This document shows, piece after piece, positions 41,101 to 53,100 of a stretch of 64,000 nucleotides of DNA. A program made the translations under genes and the position numbers. Each line of letters opens with the position of its first letter. The stretch's first letter is position 1. Under the pieces are notes generated by a model. That model saw only the letters and a program-made list of their open reading frames with translations. It ran no database searches and was not told the origin of the DNA. Source of the DNA: Enoplolaimus lenunculus (taxonomy: Eukaryota > Nematoda > Enoplea > Enoplida > Thoracostomopsidae); contig JASANG010002100.1 in assembly GCA_030248215.1 (NCBI GenBank), positions 90,001-154,000 of the forward strand, in the 5' to 3' direction.

Positions 41101-44100
41101 GCAAGATAAACGAAAAAAACTGGCGTTTTTGCACCATTTTACCATTTAATAACCTTATATGCAAACATAATTTACCATTCAATATCGAGGTAAAATGCAA
41201 ACAGGCATCGCGTTCTTGCTCGCCCAATGCAGCTCACAGGCGCGTATTTAGCTCACCTTACTCGGGGGGGGGGGGGGTTAAACTGTTTTCAGGAGGGGCG
41301 TACAAGGGAGATTTCGTTGACTTACAAGCAAGGTTGAAAATTTCCTATGTGGGGCCCAAAATTATTCCACGGGGGGGGAGTGAGCCCCCCTGCCTCCCTT
41401 CCCTTGGCTACGGGCTCGGGGGCTCACAATCATCAAAAAGTTTAAAAATAATAAACCAAAAGTTTCTTTAAAATGTTTTTAAAAAATTTCCTTCACCAGA
41501 TTTATGCTGAACACATCCTACATAAAACCATAAAAAAATTGTCTGTGCTGAGCAAGGGGTATTGCCCCGTATTTAAGTTCGGGTAACAGTCGTATCATTT
41601 ATAATTTTTGTGCGAGAGGGTGTAATTTTTCAACTCTAGGAGCCAGTATGTTATTCCAAAATGAAAAGGATACGGTCCATCGATCCAATTTGTATATGGG
41701 ACCATTTGGTTGTACAACGTACTCCTGTTGCGGTATTCCACAGGCGGTGTTCACTGTGAAGCTGAGTTAAGTGACTGATGCTACTGAACGCCTACTCACG
41801 AACTCACCTAAGATTAAATGCAAGCCATTTGAAATAAATAGGAACAGTTAGACAGTTGTAGGGCGGCGAACGATAGCGCACGCCCGTACCCACAGCGGCG
41901 GCTGAGGTGCTCTGCCCCCCGGCAACATTTTGGCCCTCCTAAAACGTTTTAACCGCGTTCATAAGTCATCGGAAACCCTTGTATGTTCCTTGTGAAAAAA
42001 TTTCAGTACCTCTAACAAGGCGAGCTGGCTACGCGCCTAGAACACTGCTAAAATTATGTCAGAAATACAATGACTGTTCAGCGGCAAAAAATTATTTATT
42101 ATCTATTTCAAAATAGACGAAGTATATTAGAAAAACTTCAGCAGTGGCGCATCTTTTGACCGCCGAAGCGATCCAGAACACCCATCCGCTCAATTCCGAT
42201 ACCAAAATGCTAATATTTTCCTTCGTATAACGTCATCTTGAATGAGTGTCATTGGAAAACGACCAAAATTTCCGAAAATATTCAACATCTAAGAACATAT
42301 TAGCATCATCAACGCAACCACTAGGATTAAACGTGTGCAAGTTAAAGGTTCAGTAAAGAAATTTGCAATAAGCTGTAGCAGTTGCGAGTTCTTCAACGAC
42401 CTACTCCATGTGTATACTTAAATAAATTAAAAATTCCGCTGGAATCTCTCGGGGGGGGGGTGTTCAGCCGCCCCCCCCGTTGCACATACTTGCCGGCGTT
42501 TATGATGAGCAAAGTTATCTTTAAGCTTTAACCTCTTTGAAAATTGATGACGTACGCATAATATACACACTTAAGAAACTTAAACTCTCTTGTGTCGTTT
42601 TATTCTTTTAAAAAAAATATGGAAACAAAAGTCACTCATTTTCAATTAACAGCCGTCGTCTTCGTAAAATATTTCAAAAGACAACGACACTGAGACACGA
42701 GGGTCGCTTGTTGCAAACGTGACAACCAGAGGGGTTCACGGATTAGTCCCCTGTAGTAATTTTTGCAATTTTAGCGTTTTTAGCGTTTCCCTGGACAACA
42801 CAAAAAAGTCCCGTTTCAAAATTTTTATAGAACGTCTTCCCCCAAAATTTTTATAGAACGTCTTCCCCCAAAATTTTTATAGAACGTCTTCCCCCAAAAT
42901 TTTTATAGAACGTATCCCCGCAAAATTTTTATAGAACGTATCCCCCCAAAATTTTTATAGAACGTATCCCCGCAAAATTTTTATAGAACGTATCCCCCCA
43001 AAATTTTTATAGAACGTCTTCCCCCAAAATTTTTATAGAACGTCTTCCCCAAAATTTTTATAGAACGTATCCCCCCAAAATTTTTATAGAACGTATCCCC
43101 GCAAAATTTTTATAGAACGTATCCCCCTAAATTTTTATAGAACGTATCCCCCAAAATTTTATAGAACGTATCCCCCCAATTTTTCATAATCCTACAGCTG
43201 CGCCCGTAGGATTCTTGTCGGCGACGATCTTAAAATACAATTTTCTCACTGTATCCGTTTCTGTCGCTTGAAATTTTCGCTATCCCATTCCTGTTTTTTA
43301 CACTCAAAACAAAATAAGAAGAGAAGAATTTATTTGTTTTCTTTAAAGATGAACAACCAATCAGGGTCGCAACTACGAACCAGTGGCGGATCCAGGATCT
43401 CTCAAAGAGGGGGGCAAAATTGAATAGGTAATAAACGTATTTTTGACCCACACATAAACCACGAACTATTGCCATAAAATTGACTTCTTTACGTTCGTTC
43501 AATTGAGACGAATTACAAACAAGACTAACGTATCAACGCGATTTAGATCTAAACAACAGGGTGGCAAGAATAAACCAGATTTGGTTTCAAACAGGCACAA
43601 ATTTAAAGGCTCGGATTCGGAAGCCAATTTAGTTTTGAAAAAGGAAAATCCAGTCAGTTTCAGCAACATCTGTTTCTGTTTTTGAATGAGTTAGAACTGT
43701 CTGCTGTTTTTTGCTGAGATACTGTTGGGGGGCACAGCCGGGGTGGGCCCCATGGATCTGCCATTGCTACCAACAGCCACGGTGGAGACACTGCCTGCCC
43801 CTACGCATGCAAACGCCTTCAACCCACGGCCGAAAAATTTATCCACATCATTAAAACAATTCAAATAGGTAGAATAGTTTTTTGCCTCTTCAGTAAATCT
43901 ACTTAACCCTTAGTAGCAGCTCCTGATTGCGGGCCCTGAAGTGTATTTTCAGCGCGGCCAACCTCTCGGAACTGGCGATGCGTTGAAATTGACGTTTCGC
44001 TGCGTTAAATTCGCAACGAAATGCATTAAAATGTCACATTTATAAGGTTTGTTCAAAAATATTTAGTGCTAAAAATAAGGCTGTTCATTTATTTGCTCCA

Positions 44101-47100
44101 TATATTGCAATCGTTGAATGGTTTGTAGAACCTTATACAAGTCAGGATCACGAGAAATCACACTCTTACGGCGGTCAGAGCAGTAGATAGGATAAGCAAA
44201 CGTATACATTACAGTTATCAAGAACTACTAAAACTTTTCTACTGAGCCAAATGTTTTCTAGGGGGAGTTGAGTCGTACTTGCCCCACCGTTTGGCTACGC
44301 GTCAGATACGAACTTTAATTGTTACCGCTGGATGATGTTTACGTTTGAGAAGTTTTCTCTAAAATTTTTCTGTTCAACTCAACAAACGGCTGGTTGCATT
44401 ACCTGCGGACAATAATAGAGTTTTTTCGGTCGATTCTCCCATAGCCGGAATTTCCCAAAAATGGTTAGATTTAAAATGTTTTTGGCATGTTTCAGCTTTT
44501 TATGACCTTCGCTGATCATTCCACGCCCAATTTTGACTTTTTGACACTCAGTTGCGCAAGCTGATTCGAATGGTATATAATTTGTCTAGTCTAACTCTCT
44601 GACAAAATTTTTTGAATTTCAAGGAAGGCCTCAAATATTCGCTTTTTGTAATAAAAATTCAAATTTGAGCGCGGAATGATCTGCAGTGGTCATGAGAAAT
44701 TTAAATACATCGAAATTGTGAAATCCGACAATTTTTGGACAAATTCCGGCTGTGAGAAGATAACCAAAAATCCCCAGTTATATGAGCTATGTCTACCTCG
44801 CCACAAACATGTTATGTATACATCATTGGCGATCCCAGGATCTTTATCCAGTAGAAGTGGGCTTTATTTTCATAGTTAAGACGTAATAAAATCGCGTTTG
44901 ATCCAAAAATTTAACTGTGAAACATTTCGGTGGTACATAATGAACATTAGCGAGGATCCTATCAAATTTCATAGCAAAAAGCAATGCGTACACTATCAAA
45001 CTGCTTAATTTCTTTGAAGAGTTATTTAAGTTTTAAACACCACAGCGCGGTGTACGATTGCAAACAGATTTGTTCAAATAAATGAATGATTATTTCATCA
45101 TTATTAATCTCTGAGTTGCAGTCGTAAACACAAACAGAAATCGAACACAGTTGTATTAAAAATAGGACAACTGCTGCCTGCGATTAGAACCATATTACGG
45201 TTTAAAATGCACTCAAATTTAAACTATCAGTTTAAACAACCTCTTCATTGATATATAACACTTGAAAACAATTGCAATGTGTTGTGAAGGTAAAATTACG
45301 ACAGTGACGTGCAATGGTGAATCCATGCGACTCATAAATGCGACATTGAGCGGAGAATCCAAACACAATTTTAGCACTAAATCTTAATGCAAAATTTCCG
45401 TTTTGATGCCTATTGGCGCATGGCCTGGATGGTTCCTTTTGGGTCCGCAAGTAGTGGATGTGATAACTGAAATTTTTGTCTTTAAGCAACAGGGAAGTGC
45501 TCAGCAATATTTCAACGGGATTTTACCATAGTGACGTGGACGTGGAAAACTTAGGTAGAATGCTAGGATGTAATATTTTAATTGCTTTAAAGGTAAAAAT
45601 TTGCAACATTTACGAATTTCAAACTTGGTGCACAATTTTTGATCGGCAAAGTGAACGATTCATCTGGTCGAGTGAATTGGTAGGAAATGTGAACCTGATT
45701 CGTTGTTATTTCCGAAACAGATAAGACCGCCTCTTATATCGTTATATGTAATTAATAAGTTCAGTCGTGTGATATGCGGATCTATGGAGGCAAAATAAAA
45801 CTTCATGCTGATGTTGTACATCGGTAAAACGCTGACGCGTATAATCAAGAGTGGTTGATTTTCACAAGAGTGTGCAACTGAGTACATTCTGTACACAAAA
45901 CAATGTACCCAGCGCACGTTGTATTTTTGACCTACACCCCCCTTATTTGGGAGGGGGTAACGTTGAACCAATATTTTGAATTTTAGCTAAAGTCGCTCCG
46001 ATTATATTTTAACTCCTATGTTTACTATGTAGATTAAGTGGTGACTACCCCCCAAATCAGGGGGGTCGAGCAAAAAATGCTACGCGTGCTGGTACACTTT
46101 GTACCATGCACTATCGCATCAGTTACACGCTCTTCTGCAAGTGGACATCATCCACTCTTGGTATAATGTAGTGTCTTCATATGCAGAAGCAGAGAAAACG
46201 TGGAAAAACGAAGATAGAGGTGTATAATGTTGAGGTTATGAGGCATAAAAGCGAAAAACTCTGCAGTTGATTGTAAGGCGGTGTGGCTCACTGGTAGCGC
46301 TCGAGTGAAAATCGATCAGTCTTGCGTCATGGGATCGAAGCCTCGTAAAAACACTCCTCATTTTCACCTGCAAGCATTCAGAACTAAAAAACTGCCGTAC
46401 TCTAGCTTACCCAATCTAGTACTAAATGTAGTAAAGTTTATACGTTTTGCACAACCAAGACTCCAAAGATGTGACGGGCGAAACAATACCTATACCACTG
46501 TGGATCCTAGCTATAGCATCCACGCCGTGACACCAACAGACCGGTCAAAACCAACATTTTTTATAAAGATTTAGTACTAAAATTGCGTTTTGGGTTCTCG
46601 CTCGCTTCATTCTGCAGCCTTTTCTACTATTATATAAATTTTTTGCTATTAAAATTGACCGGCTTTTATAACAAAATTATATTATTAATCCAAACGGACG
46701 TGTTAACTTACAAAACCAAATTATATATTGCAGTTACTGCAATTCCAGCGTAATTTAGACAATTTTAACAGAAAAATGCAAAACTTGCGGAAACATTTTG
46801 AAATTTCATTTTTTGCCACTGGCAACATTCAAATTATTACAATTTTAATGCAAGTATAAACGTCATGTAAAATATACAAACGTCATGTAAAATTCTGATC
46901 TAAACCGAGTCAATGAGGTGACATTATTTTGTAAGAATCATTGCAAAATAAAACATCAATTACGCAACTATAATAGTTTGACAAACCCCCAGTCTCGTAG
47001 CCAGCTCACCTTGCTAGGGGCGGGGGCAAAAATTTTTCACGAGGAGGCATTTCAACGGTTTTTAATGACTTACAAGCGAGATTAAAAATGTTGTAGGGTT

Positions 47101-50100
47101 GGCCAAAATTTTAATAGGGGGGCTCAGATCCCGCTGGCCCCCCTTAGCTACGGGCTCGCAAAGGCGGTATTGTAAAACGTTTTTTTGTAAATTCTTTTCC
47201 GCTCGCATACGCGATGCCAAAATATTGGGTCCTGGTGTGTATGTGGAGTCCAGTGAAGTATATTTCAAATCCAAAGATAAAAAAATGTATTATTACCTAT
47301 TATTATTATTATTATTATTAATATTATTATTATTATTATTATTAATATTATTATTATTATTATTATATTATTATTATTACTGATTTACATATTCCAGAGT
47401 GTGCTATATACCTACATATGTACGAATCGTTCAGTTAATCCATAGAGTACAGTTGCCAAATACACAACAAATACATAGCTAGCACAAAAATTCAACATTG
47501 TGAGATTTTCCATTTTCATTTCCTGTTTCCGAACAGCAAAATACATTTCCCTAAAATTCAATGCTTCTATTGATCTCAATTCTAAGTTAAGCAGTACCAT
47601 ATAAGAGCCCGTCACGAAAATTTTTGGCCAATGTTACTTTTACGGGGCGTAACAGTAGACTACGCGTATTTCTAAGCCTAAGCCTAAACCTACGCGTTGC
47701 AAAAGTCTGTTCCTAAGTCTAAGCCTAAGCAAAAAATGTAATCAAGAATCTAAATCTAGCCTTTTTTACAGACCCGCTAGTAACCTGGACGCCCCTAAAA
47801 GTAACATGGACCAAAATTTTGCTGCGGATGCGGCCGGGTTCGAGACCGCGCCGCAATAAAAGCTATAAATACCTACTTCATAGAATTAAACGCAAATCGA
47901 TCAAAATTCATATTTCCATTTTATACTATACCCGCACCCTAAATTTCAAGTTCCCCTTAGACAGAACGAATGTCAAAATTAAATTAACAATTCAGTTTAG
48001 TCTTATCGCTACCAGACCATCCGCGTCACCCTTAGTAGAAAGCTTAGCGTTGCGTTATGCTCGCAGTTTGCTAAATTCTATAAATCTGTGGTCACTTAGA
48101 TAATTAGTCGTTAGAGTCGTCGGAATAGAAGCTCTTTATGCCAAGGCCAGAGCTACATTAGAACAGAAGTATCACGAATTATTGTCGTTGTCGCTTCCAT
48201 AGACTGTACCAAGGGGGGCCGGCGGTGGTGTTCTTCCAGGGATTATACCCTTCCCAACGGAACAGATGAACAAAATTTAAAACAATATCAAATACTGCAA
48301 AGGGCGACTCATAAAATAAAATGGAGGGGGATGTTCTTCCTGTGAATATACCCCCTACAGGACCGAAGAACAAAATTGAAAACAATATCAAATACTGCAA
48401 CGGGCGAATCAGAAAATAAGAAAGAAATTACGGTTATGTTCTCGTAAAAGCCCCGATGGAAAAAAATCCCTGTCTCCGGCCAAAGTCTTTTGAGAGATAC
48501 ATAGCTAATTTTGTGAGCGCCGAATAATAAACCCGATTTGAGTTTTAAATGGTTGCGCGAGACCAGCTTAAGCTTGATAATCAGGGGGGGGGGTAGTTGA
48601 AACCGACGGAGTTTGAAAATCTACGAAAAACCAACCAGAACTTTTTCGTATTTTTTGTTTCAACTTTAAATTTGAACGTTAACTGCAATTAAAATAACTC
48701 CGTTTCAAAACACGAACCTTAAATACTGTGAAATACTTGGATATATGCTGAAAATTACTATATTTCGCAGTGGCCTTTTGCTAAAAAGCGAAGCTAAAAC
48801 TTGGTAGGAATAAAAAAATGTTAACAAATTAATACCAAGTAGCACTAAAGTTGTATGATTAAAATGGTTTAGTGTTGTTCCAAATATGGACTTAATATGT
48901 GGTTTCGTCTCCTGATGGATGTTATCCTATAAAGCTTCGGTGTTTTTTGTACCTACCTTTTCGCGTTCTGTCTAATTACATTAACCTTACAGTATTCTTT
49001 TAATGCATGAGCACCTTACAAGTTAAATCGTAACAAGAATAGCACTTGTTAATTATAATCTTACCCACTGAAAAATAGGACTGGAGAACGAAATCTTGGG
49101 ATGCTTATAGTTTAGGCGTAAGCTTTGGTTTAAGCTTAGGCTTATAAGGCAAGCCCATGTAGTGAATTTGGGCCACATGAACAACCCTTGAAAATCGACC
49201 AAAATTCATTCAGTTAATGCTCACAACCAAAACACAAAACCAAATCAGCAGCCAATCTCAGCTGATTACAATTTCAACGCTAACGAGTTTCTTGAACAAG
49301 AAATATATTTAATTTCAACGCTGGAACAGCAAACGAGGTCGAAAATCATTCCAAAGTGTATGCACACGTCCGGATTCAAAGGGGTGGCACCGTAGCATAA
49401 CCCCCCCCCATTCCTGAACAACGATCACAAAGTCAAGATATATTAAAATAAGCTTAAGCACCAAAAATACCATTCGGATTCTTGTTCGAGAGTTTTTTCT
49501 CCGCTATTACATCTGCCCCCTCTGCCCTGTTAAAAAGTCTGTATCCCTCACTGTGAGCACCCTTTTGAAAATTTCAATCCGCGCTGTAAAGCTATTAAGT
49601 ACATAGCTAATCTGAGAAGTGGCAACTCTTTGGAGACATCCATTCCATACGATGCGTCCACTGATCAAAACTGAAATTTTGTCTTAAGAATTTACTACTA
49701 AAAATGTGTGTTTGACTTCTGGTTCCGTTAGCTCGAATCGCGAGTTATTTTTCACAATTATACATCACTCGACAACCTCCCGTCAAAAATTTCTTGATCC
49801 GCCGCTGCGTTCAAGAATTTTTGGCTTGAAATTACTGCCAACATATTATTAATAATTACATTGTCAGTTGTCGAATTTTGATCATACGCTACCCATGCTT
49901 CGATGACCTGTGTCAATTGAAATTAAATCTTGTTTTGAAGGGTTGCGCAGCGGGTCGATATATGTTAATTAACTTTACCCTGGTACATAAACGGTATTAA
50001 ACCGTCAGCGACGTACTATAGTGACTTATTCTAGTGGCATTGATTCAAATATTAACGCTCTAAAATGTGCATACGAGGTCGCCGCAAGATGATGTTAGGG

Positions 50101-53100
50101 CTTATTGCTACCACTGCTCCGTAGCCAGACGGGGGGCAGGGATCTTCAGTACACCCCTAGAAAAAAATTGACCCTGCTAAATCATTTTTAACGACGCTTG
50201 TAGTCTTTTAAAATTCACAGAATGCCACTCATAAATTTGTTTAATTTGTTTTGGCCGTCACCGGATGTCGATTTTTGCAGTAGCCGGATCCCGATACTAA
50301 TAACCTCCGGAAATGCGGAGGGACATCTACAGTTTTGATTTTTTGCGGTCGTCGTGTACCTAGCAAACAATATTCGACTACCATATATATCAATACCAGG
50401 TTGCAACCGGAGTTCCGATTCCGGCTGAATCTGGTATTTTTCACTATTCTGTTCCGGTATTTCATCCGGTATTTTTCCACTGGATTTTTCGGTATTCTCA
50501 GTATCGATGATTTTTAGTTTCAAAACATAAAGATGAAGTCTTTGCCTTAATGTTTACTGTTAAATTTATTAGTAAAAGAACGACGTAAGCTACATCTAAC
50601 AATTTTACAAAATTTCTTTACAATGACAGTTTAGAGCTTCGACTAAAACGCCGGCAGTCAGCTCATCTTGCTAAACGAACTAAAATATTTTCAGGACGGG
50701 TATACAAGAATTGTCGTCGTCTTACAAGCAACGATGAAAATTCTCTATTTGGGGGTCTAAAATTGTTTCAGGGTGGCAATATTTTAAGTGAGATCGCGAT
50801 AAAAATATGTTTTCAGTAACAACACCCTTCGGTTTGGTTTGCAGTACGTATTTCTAAATTCCGGTTGCATCCTGATCAATAATTACCATGAAGTTACCAT
50901 CAAGTTGCCCAAGAGGTTCGAAAAAACGTTTAACACAGAACGTATATAACCGCCGCCTTACCTCAAAAACTACGTATATATCTGAAACTTTCAACCAATA
51001 CTCGTGAGAAAACTACAAGAAAAGACGATTTCACGGCGAGTAATACAATCAAAAACGAGTATAATTTATATTTTCTTTTAATAAATATATATTTTAATAT
51101 CAAAAAATATGTATTATTCGGTTGTATATTTTCAGAAAATGCTACAATCACGCTTTTTAAACAAAAAATATTTTTTCAACCGCAAGAAAACATAAACTGA
51201 ATGACTTTGAACAAATGTCGCTACAATGTGCAGTTCACTGCAATCATAAGGAATTTACAGTTAGACGGGATAGAAGTAGATCCGAAAGATGCTAGGGTGA
51301 TGGTCCGACAAAAATTCCAGGGTGGGAGGTACTTGCGATGATCGAAAAATTGTTTCAAATTTTTTTATTTAAAATTTTGTTAGGGTTTGAGCCTTTGTTT
51401 AAGGGTGGGGCCCCGAAATCGGGGTATGGAGGGTGGCTGCTCGGGCTCTGATAAGAACAGTTATTTTTTTTCGACGCTGCAAAAACATTTTTCAGCCATT
51501 TTTGAGCTGTGAGGAGACCGGTGGCGATATTCCCTGGGTGGGCGTCGTCCGTCGTTGCCATTCTTCCTTTGAGTTGTGGGGCCTCAAAAACTAAATATAC
51601 CCAATAGGCGTATTTTGAAAATTGTACAAGAGTTGAAATACGAAGATTGGACAACTGAATGAGAGAATGATCCAACTTTGCTGCGCTGCAACGAAATGAC
51701 AATTCGGTGTAAAATTGGCAACACAGAAATCAAATTTATATCTGAAATTTTACACTTTATAGCGTAGCTTTAGACAAACTATGCTTTTTAACAACGCCAT
51801 TCTACCCAAGAAATAGATTATACCATGACGTAATGAACAAAAACTCGAACTTTGGTTTATTTTTAAAATTTTAGGCTCGATTCGGCTAATCAACTGGCTG
51901 TTATACACAGTCAGCTAAATTGTAGGCAAACTTTTCAGTATATATTATGTTACACAAGCCAAAATCATATCAAGCTGAACGTGATTATTTTCAAATAGTC
52001 AAATTTCCGCAGCGGATCCAGAAATTTCGTGTCAGGCAGCCAAGCGCAATATATAACCGCAGTGGCGGATCCAGGATCACAAAATGGGGGGGCAAAATTT
52101 CACAGGCAATAAACTTACTTTTGACCCATGCACAAGCCACGAACTATTGTCACAAAATTGCTATAGAATTTTTGTCAAGATGCTTTTGGAGGGGCCCGGC
52201 CGGGGTGGCCCCCCCATGCATCCGCCATTGTATAACCGTGAAACAAGCTCACGAGAGTAAAACGAACGAGATGTCAAACACCATTTTAGTACTAAATCTC
52301 ATTGCAAACGCTTAGTGTCGGTCTTTGTTAAAGCGGGCCTTTAACCTGATTGGCCCTCGCTTAATCAGCCATTGGTCATTGGACCTTCTGAAAGCGCAGT
52401 ACGTTAACATTGTTCGTTGAATTGGGCTCGCTGATGATTATTTTATAACGTATTAAACTGTGCTGATATTCTCTTTCAATTTAAATCACATTGGTACTAC
52501 CATTTGACACGCGGCATCAAATAATAAAGCAACCATAAACTCATCCTTAATGAGTTGTTTAGTTACATACATACATTACAAATACATATATATATGTATG
52601 TATATATGCATATATATATATAAATATATATACATATATATACATATATATAAATACGCATATATCAATAAAATAACGCAATTAAGAACATTATGACATA
52701 TAAAACGTTCGAAATCAATGATATTATTTCCAGATGTGTTATGTCTCAAAGACCCTAGCTATCATTTCATGCCCGGATGGTATAATCTTATAAAAAGACT
52801 CTTGATTCCTAAAATCCAAGTTATTCTGTGTCTTGTGAAAGTGCTTATTTCTTGTTTCTTGTGCTCACAAATCTCGGATTAGGATGCTGACATATATCCA
52901 TTCTATCCATCCCAATAATATACGCATCCATGGATGTGTTGACACCAAAGCAAAAGTTGAATCTCTAATTGTTTTAGCATATCAATAATTAAAGGGCCAG
53001 TGTAAAGAACAGGGGCGGAACAGTATTATAAGCATATTCCTAAGCCTCAGCTTAAGCCTAAGCCAAGCAAAAAATAGTCTAAAGTTTAGGCCAACTCTTT

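Larger units (their letters stand above)
37000..43000 (-). other. Giant first intron, part 3
   Basis: Degraded A-like sequence (36990-37255), AT microsatellite split by a family-D element (37469-38104), family A (38194-38354) and a partial copy (38357-38455), family R (39077-39265), family D (39504-39846), degraded A/D pieces (40000-40170, 40345-40500), family A (40702-40872, 41238-41420, 41880-42040), 26-bp array (from 42818). 38460-39070, 40180-40340, 40960-41235, 41425-41875 and 42045-42810 show nothing recognisable. Confidence 0.75.
43000..50000 (-). other. Giant first intron, part 4
   Basis: Family B with foreign insert (43381-43766), A remnant (44230-44306), family P (44444-44760), C-like sequence (45310-45440), exon-like segment on the plus strand (45493-45592), family E (45843-46163), tRNA-like sequence (46276-46350), family C (46497-46645), family A (46992-47159), (TTA)n (47290-47385), family K (47626-47812), tRNA 3'-half-like string (47819-47860), 107-bp duplication (48227-48420), family C (49650-49813). 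43770-44225, 44765-45300, 46650-46990, 47870-48190 and 48430-49640 show nothing recognisable, apart from a TTAGGC-like tract at 49120-49150. Confidence 0.75.

Noticed and set aside
47099-47383. Poly-Leu open frame, apparent membrane protein
   Set aside because: Translation of the (TTA)n microsatellite and a family-A end.
47819-47860. tRNA gene (GGGTTCGAGACC)
   Set aside because: Only a B-box and short stem beside a family-K element; no A box found.
51355-51702. 115-residue minus-strand frame as a host gene
   Set aside because: No recognisable domain; the frame has no supporting splice structure and part of it looks like degenerate GC-rich repeat.
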